Assembly: GCF_017776525.1 (NCBI RefSeq)
Contig: NZ_JACVEW010000002.1
Location: forward strand, 1-64,000
Direction of reading: 5' to 3'
DNA: 64,000 nt
From: Marinobacterium alkalitolerans
GTDB taxonomy: Bacteria; Pseudomonadota; Gammaproteobacteria; Pseudomonadales; Balneatricaceae
Part shown: one piece after another, positions 34,754 to 43,655 of the stretch
How the letters are laid out: every line of letters starts with the position of its first letter
How positions within the stretch are numbered: the first letter of the stretch is position 1
Made by a program: the position numbers and the translations under genes
The notes under the pieces: generated by a model
Seen by the model: the letters and a program-made list of their open reading frames with translations, nothing else
Database searches by the model: none
Told to the model about the DNA's origin: nothing

Positions 34754-36069
34754 TGGGCATTGAACTTCTGACAGTCGTGCTGCTTGTCTGCGTGCTGGCC
34801 TCCTTTGCACTGGGCGCGCCGGTAGGCCTGGCACTGGGTGGCATCGCCATGGCGATCGGCTACCTCACCTGGGGCGAGGGGATTTTCAACCTGATCCCGT
34901 CGACCATCGATACAACCTATTTCAGTTTTATTCTGCTGGCGATCCCGCTCTACATCTATATGGGGCAGTTGCTGACGCGCTCGGGCATCGGGGATGCCAT
35001 GTTCAATGCCAGCCAGCTCATTATTGGTCGCATCCGAGGCTCACTGGCCGTCAGTGTGATCGGCGTGTGCTCCATGATCGGTGCCATGGTCGGCATCATC
35101 GGTGCCGGTATCATGACCTCCGGCAGTATCGCACTCAAACCCATGCTGGAACGTGGCTATGACCGCCGGCTGGCGCTGGGTGTCATCATGGCGGGCGGTG
35201 GTCTGGGGATTCTGATTCCTCCCAGTGTACCCATGATCATGTTTGCGTCATCGACCCAGAACTCCGTGGGCCGCATGTTTATTGCCGCGCTGATTCCGGC
35301 CCTGATTTCGGTCGTGTCGCTGGCGCTCTATGTGATCATCAGCTGCAAGCTGAAACCGAGCCTGGCGCCCATGGGCACGGGCGACGAAGCCAACATGACA
35401 CCGCGCAAAAAGCTGCTGACCCTGCGCGATGGGGTGTTCTCCGTGCTGCTGATCGTGGCGGTGCTGGGCAGCATTATCAGCGGTATTGCCACCCCGACGG
35501 AATCCGGTGCGATCGGTGTTATCGGTGCCCTGATACTCGCCATACTGTTCAAGCGTTTCAAGACCAGCATGTTCAAGGCCGCCGGCTTTGAAACGGCTAT
35601 TTTGATCAGCGTGGCGATGTGGATCATCTTTGGTGCCACGCTGTTCAGCAACTTCCATCTGATGATGGGCATTCAGGGCATGGTTGCCTCCTTTACCCAG
35701 GACCTTGGCCTGCCACCCATCGGCGTCATCATCATGATGCAGCTGATCATGCTGTTGCTGGGCTTTATCATCGATGAGTTCATCATCGTATTGATGTGCG
35801 CGCCTCTGTTTACACCGATTGCGGTCTCGCTGGGGTACGACCCCATCTGGTTCGGGATTCTGATGATCCTGAATATCGAAATCGCGGTGCAGACACCGCC
35901 CTATGGCTTTGCGCTGTTCTACCTGAAAGGTATAGCGCCACCGGGTGTCACCATGGGTGAGATCTACAAGTCCGTGACCCCGTTTATCTGTATCAAACTG
36001 GCGGTTCTGATTCTGTGCATGCTGGTACCGGAACTGGTGCTCTGGCTGCCGAACAAGTTGATGGGGTAA
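34753..36069 (+). CDS. TRAP transporter large permease (DctM family)
   Basis: A 438-residue protein with about 12 membrane helices. Family-typical stretches are GGGLGILIPPSVPMIMFA, ATPTESGAIGV and the QTPPYGFALFYLKG region near the C-terminus. It is the transport channel of the sodium-coupled TRAP system. UspA follows after 3 bases. Confidence 0.92.
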   Translation: MGIELLTVVLLVCVLASFALGAPVGLALGGIAMAIGYLTWGEGIFNLIPSTIDTTYFSFILLAIPLYIYMGQLLTRSGIGDAMFNASQLIIGRIRGSLAVSVIGVCSMIGAMVGIIGAGIMTSGSIALKPMLERGYDRRLALGVIMAGGGLGILIPPSVPMIMFASSTQNSVGRMFIAALIPALISVVSLALYVIISCKLKPSLAPMGTGDEANMTPRKKLLTLRDGVFSVLLIVAVLGSIISGIATPTESGAIGVIGALILAILFKRFKTSMFKAAGFETAILISVAMWIIFGATLFSNFHLMMGIQGMVASFTQDLGLPPIGVIIMMQLIMLLLGFIIDEFIIVLMCAPLFTPIAVSLGYDPIWFGILMILNIEIAVQTPPYGFALFYLKGIAPPGVTMGEIYKSVTPFICIKLAVLILCMLVPELVLWLPNKLMG

Positions 36070-36072
36070 GGC

Positions 36073-36492
36073 ATGTATACCAATATTCTGATACCGATGG
36101 ACCCTGATTACACCGATAACTTTGATCCCCTTGTAAAGCTGGCGCTCAAGGTGATTGAAGAGGGGGGCACCATCTCAACCCTGTACGTCAACAAGAACTA
36201 TATCCACCATGCCATGGCAGCAACCTCGCCGGACAAGCCGACCGAGATTGAAAAGGCCATCCTGGAGACGGTGATTAACAAGTTCGAGGCAACGGTGCCG
36301 GAGGACGTGCGGGGTCGCGTGTATACGCAGAGGGGCGTTGTGCACGATGAAATACTGCGTGTGTCCAAGCGCATGCAGGCAGACCTGATCATCATGTCGC
36401 CCAACAAGCGGCCCTGGCTGGACCGCTTCATGGGGTCCAATACGCGCAAGGTGATGACCGAAGCGCACTGCAGCGTCTTTGTAAGGCGTTGA
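36073..36492 (+). CDS. universal stress protein linked to the TRAP transporter
   Basis: A 139-residue UspA-domain protein: MYTNILIPMDP at the start and a C-terminal IIMSPNKRPWLDRFMGSNTRKVM, which contains a variant of the G-2x-G-9x-G-S/T ATP-binding motif. In Halomonas the UspA protein TeaD is encoded with the ectoine TRAP transporter and tunes its activity, so a similar role is plausible. It is the last gene of the dctPQM-uspA unit. Confidence 0.88.
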   Translation: MYTNILIPMDPDYTDNFDPLVKLALKVIEEGGTISTLYVNKNYIHHAMAATSPDKPTEIEKAILETVINKFEATVPEDVRGRVYTQRGVVHDEILRVSKRMQADLIIMSPNKRPWLDRFMGSNTRKVMTEAHCSVFVRR

Positions 36493-36557
36493 TCCTCTCT
36501 GGCTGCTGAATGAGGTAGACTCGGGTCGTTAATCCCCTTCAGCAGCAGAGGTCTGTC

Positions 36558-37016
36558 ATGGCTGCACTTGAACTCAAGGTGCCTCCACCCCTGATCGCCA
36601 CACTGGTTGCGCTGGCCTTGTATGCCGGCGCACGCATCTCGCCCGACTGGCTGAACGTGACGATTCCCTTTTTCTGGATTGGACTGGTGCTGGCGATCGC
36701 CATGCTGGTCGGTGCATCGGCCGTGCTGCACTTTTTCCGAGCCGGTACCACCGTGCACCCGCATTGCCCGGAAAAGAGCCGGGTGCTGGTCGCCCGGGGG
36801 ATCTACCGGGTCAGCCGTAACCCCATGTACCTCGCACTCCTGCTGATACTGGTGGCCTGGTCCCTGCACTTGGGTTGGCTTCTCTCCCCGCTGGGGTGGG
36901 GGCTGTTCGTGGTCTGTATCACCCGTTTTCAGATACGCCCCGAGGAGCGGGTGCTGACGCGTCTGTTTGGTGATGAATATCGGGACTATTGCCAGCGCGT
37001 GAGGCGCTGGCTGTAA
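36558..37016 (+). CDS. isoprenylcysteine carboxyl methyltransferase-family membrane protein
   Basis: A 152-residue integral membrane protein with about four helices and the C-terminal SAM-binding signature of the ICMT/PEMT family: LVARGIYRVSRNPMYLALLL followed by RPEERVLTRLFGDEYRDYCQRVRRWL read in parts. Substrates of bacterial members are mostly unknown (lipids or small amines). It stands alone, after the TRAP operon and convergent with the chemoreceptor gene. Confidence 0.82.
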   Translation: MAALELKVPPPLIATLVALALYAGARISPDWLNVTIPFFWIGLVLAIAMLVGASAVLHFFRAGTTVHPHCPEKSRVLVARGIYRVSRNPMYLALLLILVAWSLHLGWLLSPLGWGLFVVCITRFQIRPEERVLTRLFGDEYRDYCQRVRRWL

Positions 37017-37021
37017 ACCGG

Positions 37022-38869
37022 TCAGGCGGCGCTGTTGAGTGAAAGAAGCTCCTCCAGGCCGATCAGGTTCCCCGGCAGGTCACGATGGTTAAGGGTATCG
37101 CTGATGACCTGTCCCTGCCATTCCTGCTCCAGTCGCTGGCGTTCCGGCGATGCCTTGAAGGTTGTAATGAAGCGGTTGACCTCTGCCAGCAGCCCCGCGT
37201 TTTCGCTGTCGGCGGCAACGGCCATGCAGTAGAAATAGGGCTGCTCGGCCAGATTGCCGGGCAGGATTTCGATCTTGCCGTACCAGGGGCTTTGCGGGTT
37301 GTTGCAGGCCCAGTAGTAGATCGGCAGATCGACCATAAAGGCATCCACCAGCCCGTTGGCCAGACAGTCGTGAATACGACTCTGGTCGGAATAGGCCAGC
37401 AGGTTGGACAGCCGGGTGCGTGCTCGCTCGTCCGTGCCGATTCCAAGTTCATCCAGCACCGCGAAAGCGGCGGGGTCATTAATGATCCCCAGCGTTTTGC
37501 CTGCCAGGTCCTGTGGTCCCTTGATACGCTGATCGCCCGACCGCCGTGCCAGAACGCAGTGCAGGTAGGTATAGGGCTCCGAGTAGGCGACGTGGCTGTA
37601 GCCTTCATCCGGCGGCAGAGCGCTGATCACGATATCTGCAGGCAAGCCGCCGGGGGTACTGCTGCTGAACAGGCGCTCGGTGCACAGGTCCCAGGGCGTT
37701 TCGACGAACTCGCAGCTGACCCCCAGGTATTTGGCCAGTGCCTTGGCATAGAGGATATCCAGCCCCTGCAGTTCACTGCCTTCCCGTGGCCGGAACGAGA
37801 GCCCGACAAACTGAGGCTCGACCGCCACGCGCAGGGTCCCTCGCTGTCGGATCTGCTGCAGCCGATCCTGGCCCCGGCTGATGCCCAGCTGCCGTCCCAT
37901 GCGCTCAATGGGGAGCTGCGCCGATGAGAGGTTATCCAGTGTGGGCGGAAGCTGGTTCAGGCCCTGCCCGACCTGGCCGGCGATCTCGCTCACCCAGAGC
38001 TGCTTGTCGCGTACTCGGCCCATGGCATCCTGAAGCAGGTGCAGCGTTTCAAACAGAATACCGGTATTCTCGCGCACCTGACCGATATCGTCGTTGATAT
38101 GGCTGAAGAGTGTGCCCAGACGCTCACTGGAGTAGTCCACGGCCTGGTCTGAGGCTTCCAGCTTGTCCATGCTATGTTGGCGCAGGCCCTGAAGGTCCTG
38201 TTCAATCACCGAAAAATCCAGCTGTTCCCGTGCTTCATCCACATGCCGTACAGTCACCTCTGCCAGATTGCGCACCTCGTTGGCGACCACCGCAAAGCCA
38301 CGTCCGTGCTCACCGGCTCGGGCGGCTTCAATGGCAGCATTCAGAGCCAGCAGGTTGATCTGGGCGCCGATACGGGTAATGTTTTCCAGCACCGCATGAG
38401 CACTTTCCGCTTTCGCCTCCAGCTTGAGCGCAATACGCTCCATCGCTTCAATCACGGCGTTACTGGTGTCGCCCACGGTATCACGCAGTGTCTGCTGTAA
38501 CTGGTGTACCTCGTCCCAGGATTCTCCGACCTTGCCGGCGGCAGCATTGAGTTCTGACTCCAGCAGGCGGGACCGCTGTGACATCTGGTCGATCAGATTA
38601 TCCTACTGCTCCAAAGCGCGCTGCGTATGGCCCGCGAAGAGCCGAGTGCGCTGCAGAATGGCGGACAGGGACTGTGTCATCTCGTGAAGCGCTTCGGGGC
38701 GGGCCGAGCCGGATTCTCGCAGCCGTGACTGGAGTGCCTGCAGGGCCGATCTGAGCCGAGCGTCAGGCACGGACCGGTTATCCAGCGTGGCTGTTTCCAG
38801 ATGTGTAAGCAGCTCGCTCATTGCGTCGATGGATGCTGCTGCGGAGGTGTGAGGGCGTCTGAATAGCAT
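37022..38869 (-). pseudogene. cytosolic chemoreceptor-like protein with C-terminal solute-binding domain, interrupted by an amber codon
   Basis: Read through, this is one frame of about 615 residues. Residues 1-88 are helical and soluble; a methyl-accepting signalling domain (core [20 protein letters not shown] with [13 protein letters not shown]) follows; from about residue 330 a bacterial extracellular solute-binding family 3 domain begins ([16 protein letters not shown]). There is no signal peptide or membrane helix. A TAG at 38603-38605 (minus strand) splits the frame after ALEQ; the frame continues as [11 protein letters not shown]. The downstream part can restart at ATG 38584, but the nearest purine-rich site is about 16 bases away. 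A recent CAG-to-TAG change is likely. Confidence 0.75.
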
Positions 38870-39044
38870 GGAAATCTGCTCCCAATAATAATTACTGGTG
38901 ATAAAGCAAATTTCGTTCCAGTAAAGAACGCCCCGCTTTACGGGCTCCTGAGCCGGCGGGGGTGAAGACTGGTGCAGCCCGGCATCCCGGCTGCACCCTG
39001 ATGGCGCATCAACCCTTGGTTCAGTCTGAAAGGGGGCGCGGTAA

Positions 39045-40781
39045 TCAGGCCGAGTCAGTCACCGGCGTTCTGGCAGCGCACGTGTTGAGGGCTTTCCAGG
39101 CGTCGTACTGGCTCAGGAACACCTGCCCCGTGAGATCATCCAGAAAGTGAGTATGTTTCAGCTTGTCCATCACCGGGCCCTTGACCTCGGAGAGGTGGAA
39201 ACGTACCCCGCTGTCTTTCAGACGTTCGTTGATGGCCTCGAGGCTTTCCAGTGCTGATGCATCGATCAGATTGACGGCAGGACACATCAAAATCAGATGC
39301 TCGAGTTCCGGCTGGTTGGCGACCAGGTCATAGATCCGGTCTTCCAGATAGCGGGCATTGGCAAAGTAGAGGCTTTCATCCACTCGGAGTGTCAGTACAC
39401 GGGTGCAGGTTTCCACCTCAAAACGGTCCACATTGCGGAAGTGCTCGGTGCCGGGCACTCGCCCAACCACGGCGCTGTGCGGTTTGCTGGTGCGGTACAG
39501 GTACAGCAGCACCGACAGGCCGACCCCCGCAATGATGCCCAGCTCCACGCCTTCCACCAGCGTGAGCAGAATGGTGGCCAGCATGGCTGCGAAATCGCTG
39601 CGTGAGTAATCCCAGGTACGCTTGAGTGCTCCCAGGTCTACCAGGGACAGCACCGCTACGATGATGGTGGCGGCCAGTGTTGCCTTGGGCAGGAAAAAGA
39701 TCAGCGGGGTCAGTACCAGCGTGGCGATGGCAATCCCGACCGCCGTGAAGGCACCTGCCGCGGGTGTTTCGGCGCCGGCATCGAAATTCACGACGGAGCG
39801 GGAAAAGCCACCGGTCACCGGAAAGCCGCCGGATGTGGCAGACGCAATATTGGATGCACCCAGACCGATCAGCTCCTGATCGGGTGAAATCCGCTGGCGA
39901 CGTTTGGCTGCCAGGGTTTGTGCAACCGAAACCGACTCCACAAAACCGACAATGCTGATCAGCAGTGCCGACACGAAGAGTTGCTGCCAGAGGTCGGTAT
40001 CGAAGCTGGGCAGCTGCAGCCCGGGCAGACCGGTGGGCACCTCACCGACCACGCGAACACCCTGTTCGGTCAGGCCCAGCGCCCAAGTGACCAGAGTCGT
40101 GGCGACGACCGCCAGTACCGGGCCTGCCTTGGCGACGATATCGGCCAGGCGGGGCCCCATCCCGAACTTGATCAGCAAGGGCTTCAGCGCCTTGCGGACC
40201 CAGAACAGGAAGGCGGTTGCCGACACGCCGATCAGCAGTGTTGGCAGGTTGGCCTGGTCCAGACCCGCCGCCAGTGCCAGCAGGATATCCAGCAGGTTAT
40301 GACCGGACGCATCAACACCCAGAATATGCTTGAGCTGGCTGGCGGCGATGATGATGCCCGAGGCCGTAATAAAACCCGAGATCACCGGGTGGCTCAGGAA
40401 GTTGGCCAGAATCCCGAGCCGCATCAGCCCCATCAGGACCAGAATACCGCCGGAAATGAAGGCGAGCGCCGTGGCTGCGGCCAGATATTCGGCCGTGCCC
40501 TGAAGGGCCAGGTTGCCCACGGCGGCGGCGGTCATCAGTGATACCACCGCGACCGGGCCAACCGCCAGCGTGCGGCTGGTGCCGAAAATGGCGTAGGCCA
40601 CCAATGGCAGGATACTGGCATACAGACCCACTTCCGCCGGCAGTCCGGCCAGCAGTGCATAGGCCAGTGACTGCGGAATCAGCATGATGGTCACAATCAG
40701 AGCTGCGATCAGATCACTGGTGAAGGTGCTTCGGTTGTAGCTACGAAGCCACTGCAGAATGGGGAAATAGCGTTCTAGCAT
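39045..40781 (-). CDS. SulP family anion permease with STAS domain
   Basis: A 578-residue transporter: about 12 membrane helices (residues 20-420), the SulP signature MLIPQSLAYALLAGLP at 33-48, and a C-terminal STAS domain (about 440-560; CPAVNLIDASALESLEAINE). SulP proteins carry sulfate, bicarbonate or other anions. It is the last gene of the blh-SQR-sulP unit, 21 bases after the flavoprotein, so sulfite or sulfate movement after sulfide oxidation is a sensible guess. Confidence 0.9.
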   Translation of the reverse strand: MLERYFPILQWLRSYNRSTFTSDLIAALIVTIMLIPQSLAYALLAGLPAEVGLYASILPLVAYAIFGTSRTLAVGPVAVVSLMTAAAVGNLALQGTAEYLAAATALAFISGGILVLMGLMRLGILANFLSHPVISGFITASGIIIAASQLKHILGVDASGHNLLDILLALAAGLDQANLPTLLIGVSATAFLFWVRKALKPLLIKFGMGPRLADIVAKAGPVLAVVATTLVTWALGLTEQGVRVVGEVPTGLPGLQLPSFDTDLWQQLFVSALLISIVGFVESVSVAQTLAAKRRQRISPDQELIGLGASNIASATSGGFPVTGGFSRSVVNFDAGAETPAAGAFTAVGIAIATLVLTPLIFFLPKATLAATIIVAVLSLVDLGALKRTWDYSRSDFAAMLATILLTLVEGVELGIIAGVGLSVLLYLYRTSKPHSAVVGRVPGTEHFRNVDRFEVETCTRVLTLRVDESLYFANARYLEDRIYDLVANQPELEHLILMCPAVNLIDASALESLEAINERLKDSGVRFHLSEVKGPVMDKLKHTHFLDDLTGQVFLSQYDAWKALNTCAARTPVTDSA

Positions 40782-40802
40782 GCAAGTATCCTTGGTGCCC
40801 TG

Positions 40803-42536
40803 TTACTTCTTGTCGGCAAAATTACAGGCTTCCTGCGCCTCTTGCTCGGTGGGGCTGTGGTGAAGAATCTCCGGCTTGGCCATCCATTCATGTCCCTTGA
40901 GCATGGCATTCCAGTAGATCCACGGCAGCATCTTCTCCTTCAGCAGCCAGGAGAATCGGCTGGCCTGTTTGCCATCGACGATCCATTCGGGGAAGCTCGG
41001 TAGCAGCTTGCCGCCATAGCCAAATTCGGCCAGCACAATCTTGCCGCGCTCGACCGTGAGCGGGCATGAGCCGTAGCCATCATAGATGGCACGCGGGGCT
41101 TCGCCTTTCAGTGCCCGCAAGACGTTTTCGGCAACCACCGGGGCCTGCTTGCGGACCGCCGCAGCGGTTTTCGCGTTGGGTGTGTTACCGGCATCGCCCA
41201 GACCGAAGATATCGCCGTAACGGCTGTGCTGCAGGGTTTCCGGGTTGAGTGCGATCCAGCCTGCCTCATCTGCCAGCGGGCTCTCACTGATGAAGGAGGG
41301 AGCGCGCTGTGGCGGGCATACATGCAACATGTCGAAAGATTTTTCCACTTCCTGACTGTTGCCCTCGGCATCGGTAACCCGGAAGCGAGCCGTGCGACTG
41401 TTGCCATCGACCGCGATCAGGTTGTGCTGGAAGTTCAATTCAATGCCGTAGCGCTCAACGTACTGCATCAGCGCCGGTACATAATCGGCGACCCCGAACA
41501 GGGCTGCGCCTGCGGTACAGAATTCGACCTCAATATCACTCAAGCGTGACTCGCGCAGCCAGTGGTCACAGGCCAGATACATCGCTTTCTGAGGCGCGCC
41601 GGCGCACTTGATCGGCATGGGAGGCTGGGTGAACAGGGCCTTGCCCTTGCGCGTGCTCTGCACCAGTTCCCAGGTGTAGGGGGCCAGGTCGAACAGGTAG
41701 TTGGAGGTGACACCATTGCGGCCCAGAGTCTCACGCAGGCCGGGGATGGCATCCCAGTCCAGTGTCAGGCCGGGAGCGACCACCAGGATGCGGTAGCCAA
41801 TCGGCTCTCCATCTTCAAGGATGACGCGGCGAAGCTCGGGTTCAAAGGCATGAGCAGCGGCCTGATACCATTTGACCTGATGCGGCATGACGTCGGACAT
41901 GGGGCGAACCGTCTCACGACGCTCGAATACACCACCGCCCACCAGTGTCCAGCCGGGTTGATAATAGTGCTCCTGACGCGGTTCGATGATCGCAATATCA
42001 ATATCCGGATCGCGCTGCAAAAGGCTGCCCGCAACCGACTGACCTGCGGCACCGCCACCGATAATCAGTACCTCGTGGCGTCGTTCCGGCGCTTTCATGG
42101 CTCCCTGGCTTGCCTGACCGGAGCGGGCCTGCAAGCGGTCACGCTGGGCGCTCAAGTCGTAACCGGCCTGACTGGCGGCGGTCAATATGGCATCGGCGTC
42201 CAGATGATGCGCTTCCGACAGCGCCCAGAGCGTGCAGCAGCGTGTTCCGGTGCGGCAAAAGGCCAGCACCGGGCCCTGAAGCTGGTTCATCAATGTCTGG
42301 AACTGCTCCACATCCGCATCGGTGATTTGACCCGAAATGACCGGCTGGTAGTGCCAGGCAAGGCCATGGCGCTCGGCAGCCGCACGGATCTCGGCCATAT
42401 CGGGCTGGTCCTGGCTTTCGTGCTCGGGCCGGTTGCAGATGATCGACTTGAACCCCTTGGCGGCGGCCAAACCCACATCAGCTGCACTGATCTGTGGACT
42501 CACACTGAGAAATGGGGTGAGCTGATGAATTTCCAT
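40803..42536 (-). CDS. DUF442 phosphatase-like domain fused to sulfide:quinone reductase-like flavoprotein
   Basis: A 577-residue fusion. Residues 1-110 form a DUF442 domain with a Cys-loop AFCRTGTRC (C-x4-R); residues 150-560 form an FAD pyridine-nucleotide-like oxidoreductase with VLIIGGGAAGQSVAGSLL and GLGDAGNTPNAKTAAAVRKQ, resembling sulfide:quinone reductases. It is followed by a SulP permease and preceded by a persulfide dioxygenase, which supports conversion of sulfide to persulfide. DUF442 is more often joined to the dioxygenase Blh; here it is on the flavoprotein. Confidence 0.87.
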   Translation of the reverse strand: MEIHQLTPFLSVSPQISAADVGLAAAKGFKSIICNRPEHESQDQPDMAEIRAAAERHGLAWHYQPVISGQITDADVEQFQTLMNQLQGPVLAFCRTGTRCCTLWALSEAHHLDADAILTAASQAGYDLSAQRDRLQARSGQASQGAMKAPERRHEVLIIGGGAAGQSVAGSLLQRDPDIDIAIIEPRQEHYYQPGWTLVGGGVFERRETVRPMSDVMPHQVKWYQAAAHAFEPELRRVILEDGEPIGYRILVVAPGLTLDWDAIPGLRETLGRNGVTSNYLFDLAPYTWELVQSTRKGKALFTQPPMPIKCAGAPQKAMYLACDHWLRESRLSDIEVEFCTAGAALFGVADYVPALMQYVERYGIELNFQHNLIAVDGNSRTARFRVTDAEGNSQEVEKSFDMLHVCPPQRAPSFISESPLADEAGWIALNPETLQHSRYGDIFGLGDAGNTPNAKTAAAVRKQAPVVAENVLRALKGEAPRAIYDGYGSCPLTVERGKIVLAEFGYGGKLLPSFPEWIVDGKQASRFSWLLKEKMLPWIYWNAMLKGHEWMAKPEILHHSPTEQEAQEACNFADKK

Positions 42537-42580
42537 GCGCGTCTCCGGATATCGTTATTGTTATGAATGCTCAAGCCTGT

Positions 42581-43444
42581 TCAGAAGAGGTTGACCGGAA
42601 CCTTCAGGTACACCTGACCGTTGTCCTCGGCCGGTGGCATCTGGCCCGCACGCATGTTGACCTGTACCGATGGCAGGATCAGGCGGGGCATGGACAGAGT
42701 TGCATCACGCTCGGTACGCATGCGCACAAAATCCTCTTCACTGATGCCATCACGCACATGAATATTCTGCTCGCGCTCGGCCGCCACGGTGGTTTCATGG
42801 GCATACTCGTCACGTCCCGGTGCCTTGTAGTCGTGACACATGAACAGGCGCGTTTCTGGCGGCAGTTCAAACACGCGCTGGATGGAACGGTAAAGAGTTC
42901 GTGCATCGCCGCCCGGGAAGTCACAGCGAGCCGTGCCGAAATCCGGCATGAACAGGGTGTCGCCAACGAAGGCGGCGTCGCCGAAAACATAGGTCATGCA
43001 GGCGGGGGTATGGCCGGGGGTGTGCATGGCCTTACCCTCCATTTCGCCCACCTGAATACGATCACCGTCGTTCAGCAATACATCGAACTGGCTGCCATCG
43101 CGCTGGAATTCTGTGCCGGCATTGAATGCCTTGCCAAAAGTATCCTGCACCGTGGTGATATGGGAGCCGATGGCCAGACGGGCACCGGTTTTTTCCTGCA
43201 GGTAGGGGGCGGCTGACAGGTGGTCGGCGTGCACATGGGTTTCGAGAATCCAGTCAACGCTGAGCCCTTCTTCCTTGATGTAGGCCAGAATGGCATCGGC
43301 CGAACGGGTATCCGTGGTACCGGCGGCATAGTCAAAGTCCAGTACCGAGTCGATGATGGCACAGTGTCGAGATGCCGGGTCCTGAATGACATAGCTGTAG
43401 GTAAAGGTCGGCTCGTCAAAGAATACCTGTACTTTGGGTTGCAT
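42581..43444 (-). CDS. blh: Blh/ETHE1-like persulfide dioxygenase (metallo-beta-lactamase fold)
   Basis: A 287-residue protein with the metal motif HVHADHLSAAPYL (H-x-H-x-D-H) near residues 70-83, HTPGHTPACMTYV and VGDTLFMPDFGTARCDFPGGD, the pattern of ETHE1/Blh persulfide dioxygenases. These mononuclear iron enzymes oxidise glutathione persulfide to sulfite and glutathione. It is the first gene of the sulfide operon, behind an AT-rich inverted repeat that may be its operator. Confidence 0.92.
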   Translation of the reverse strand: MQPKVQVFFDEPTFTYSYVIQDPASRHCAIIDSVLDFDYAAGTTDTRSADAILAYIKEEGLSVDWILETHVHADHLSAAPYLQEKTGARLAIGSHITTVQDTFGKAFNAGTEFQRDGSQFDVLLNDGDRIQVGEMEGKAMHTPGHTPACMTYVFGDAAFVGDTLFMPDFGTARCDFPGGDARTLYRSIQRVFELPPETRLFMCHDYKAPGRDEYAHETTVAAEREQNIHVRDGISEEDFVRMRTERDATLSMPRLILPSVQVNMRAGQMPPAEDNGQVYLKVPVNLF

Positions 43445-43456
43445 AACGCCTCCGAT

Positions 43457-43486
43457 TTATAATTACTTATTATTATATACTTATAA
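43457..43486. promoter_or_regulatory. AT-rich imperfect inverted repeat, candidate repressor site before blh
   Basis: TTATAA at 43457-43462 and 43481-43486 bound a 30-base, almost pure A+T segment directly upstream of blh and overlapping the likely promoter. ArsR-type persulfide sensors such as BigR bind AT-rich repeats at the same place in other proteobacteria. No regulator gene is adjacent. Confidence 0.4.
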
Positions 43487-43655
43487 CCATTTAAATCTAT
43501 CCTAGTATAGTTTTTTGGCTTATAGAAATAATTATAAGTTATATACGGCGGCGCACTCATTCACTTTCCGGTCGGAGCGGGAGCAGGAGGGATACGAACA
43601 GGATATGGAAGGGGAGAGATGGCAGGGCCGAAGAGAGGCCCCGCCCGGTGGGAGG

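Noticed and set aside
33135-36492. TRAP-UspA unit as the ectoine transporter TeaABCD
   Set aside because: The UspA gene and the nearby doe genes invite this, but the binding protein does not resemble TeaA by eye, and the operon lies next to glutarate genes on the other strand. Kept as a generic carboxylate TRAP.
41562-42566. 334-residue plus-strand frame antisense to the DUF442-SQR fusion
   Set aside because: Shadow of a well-supported gene.
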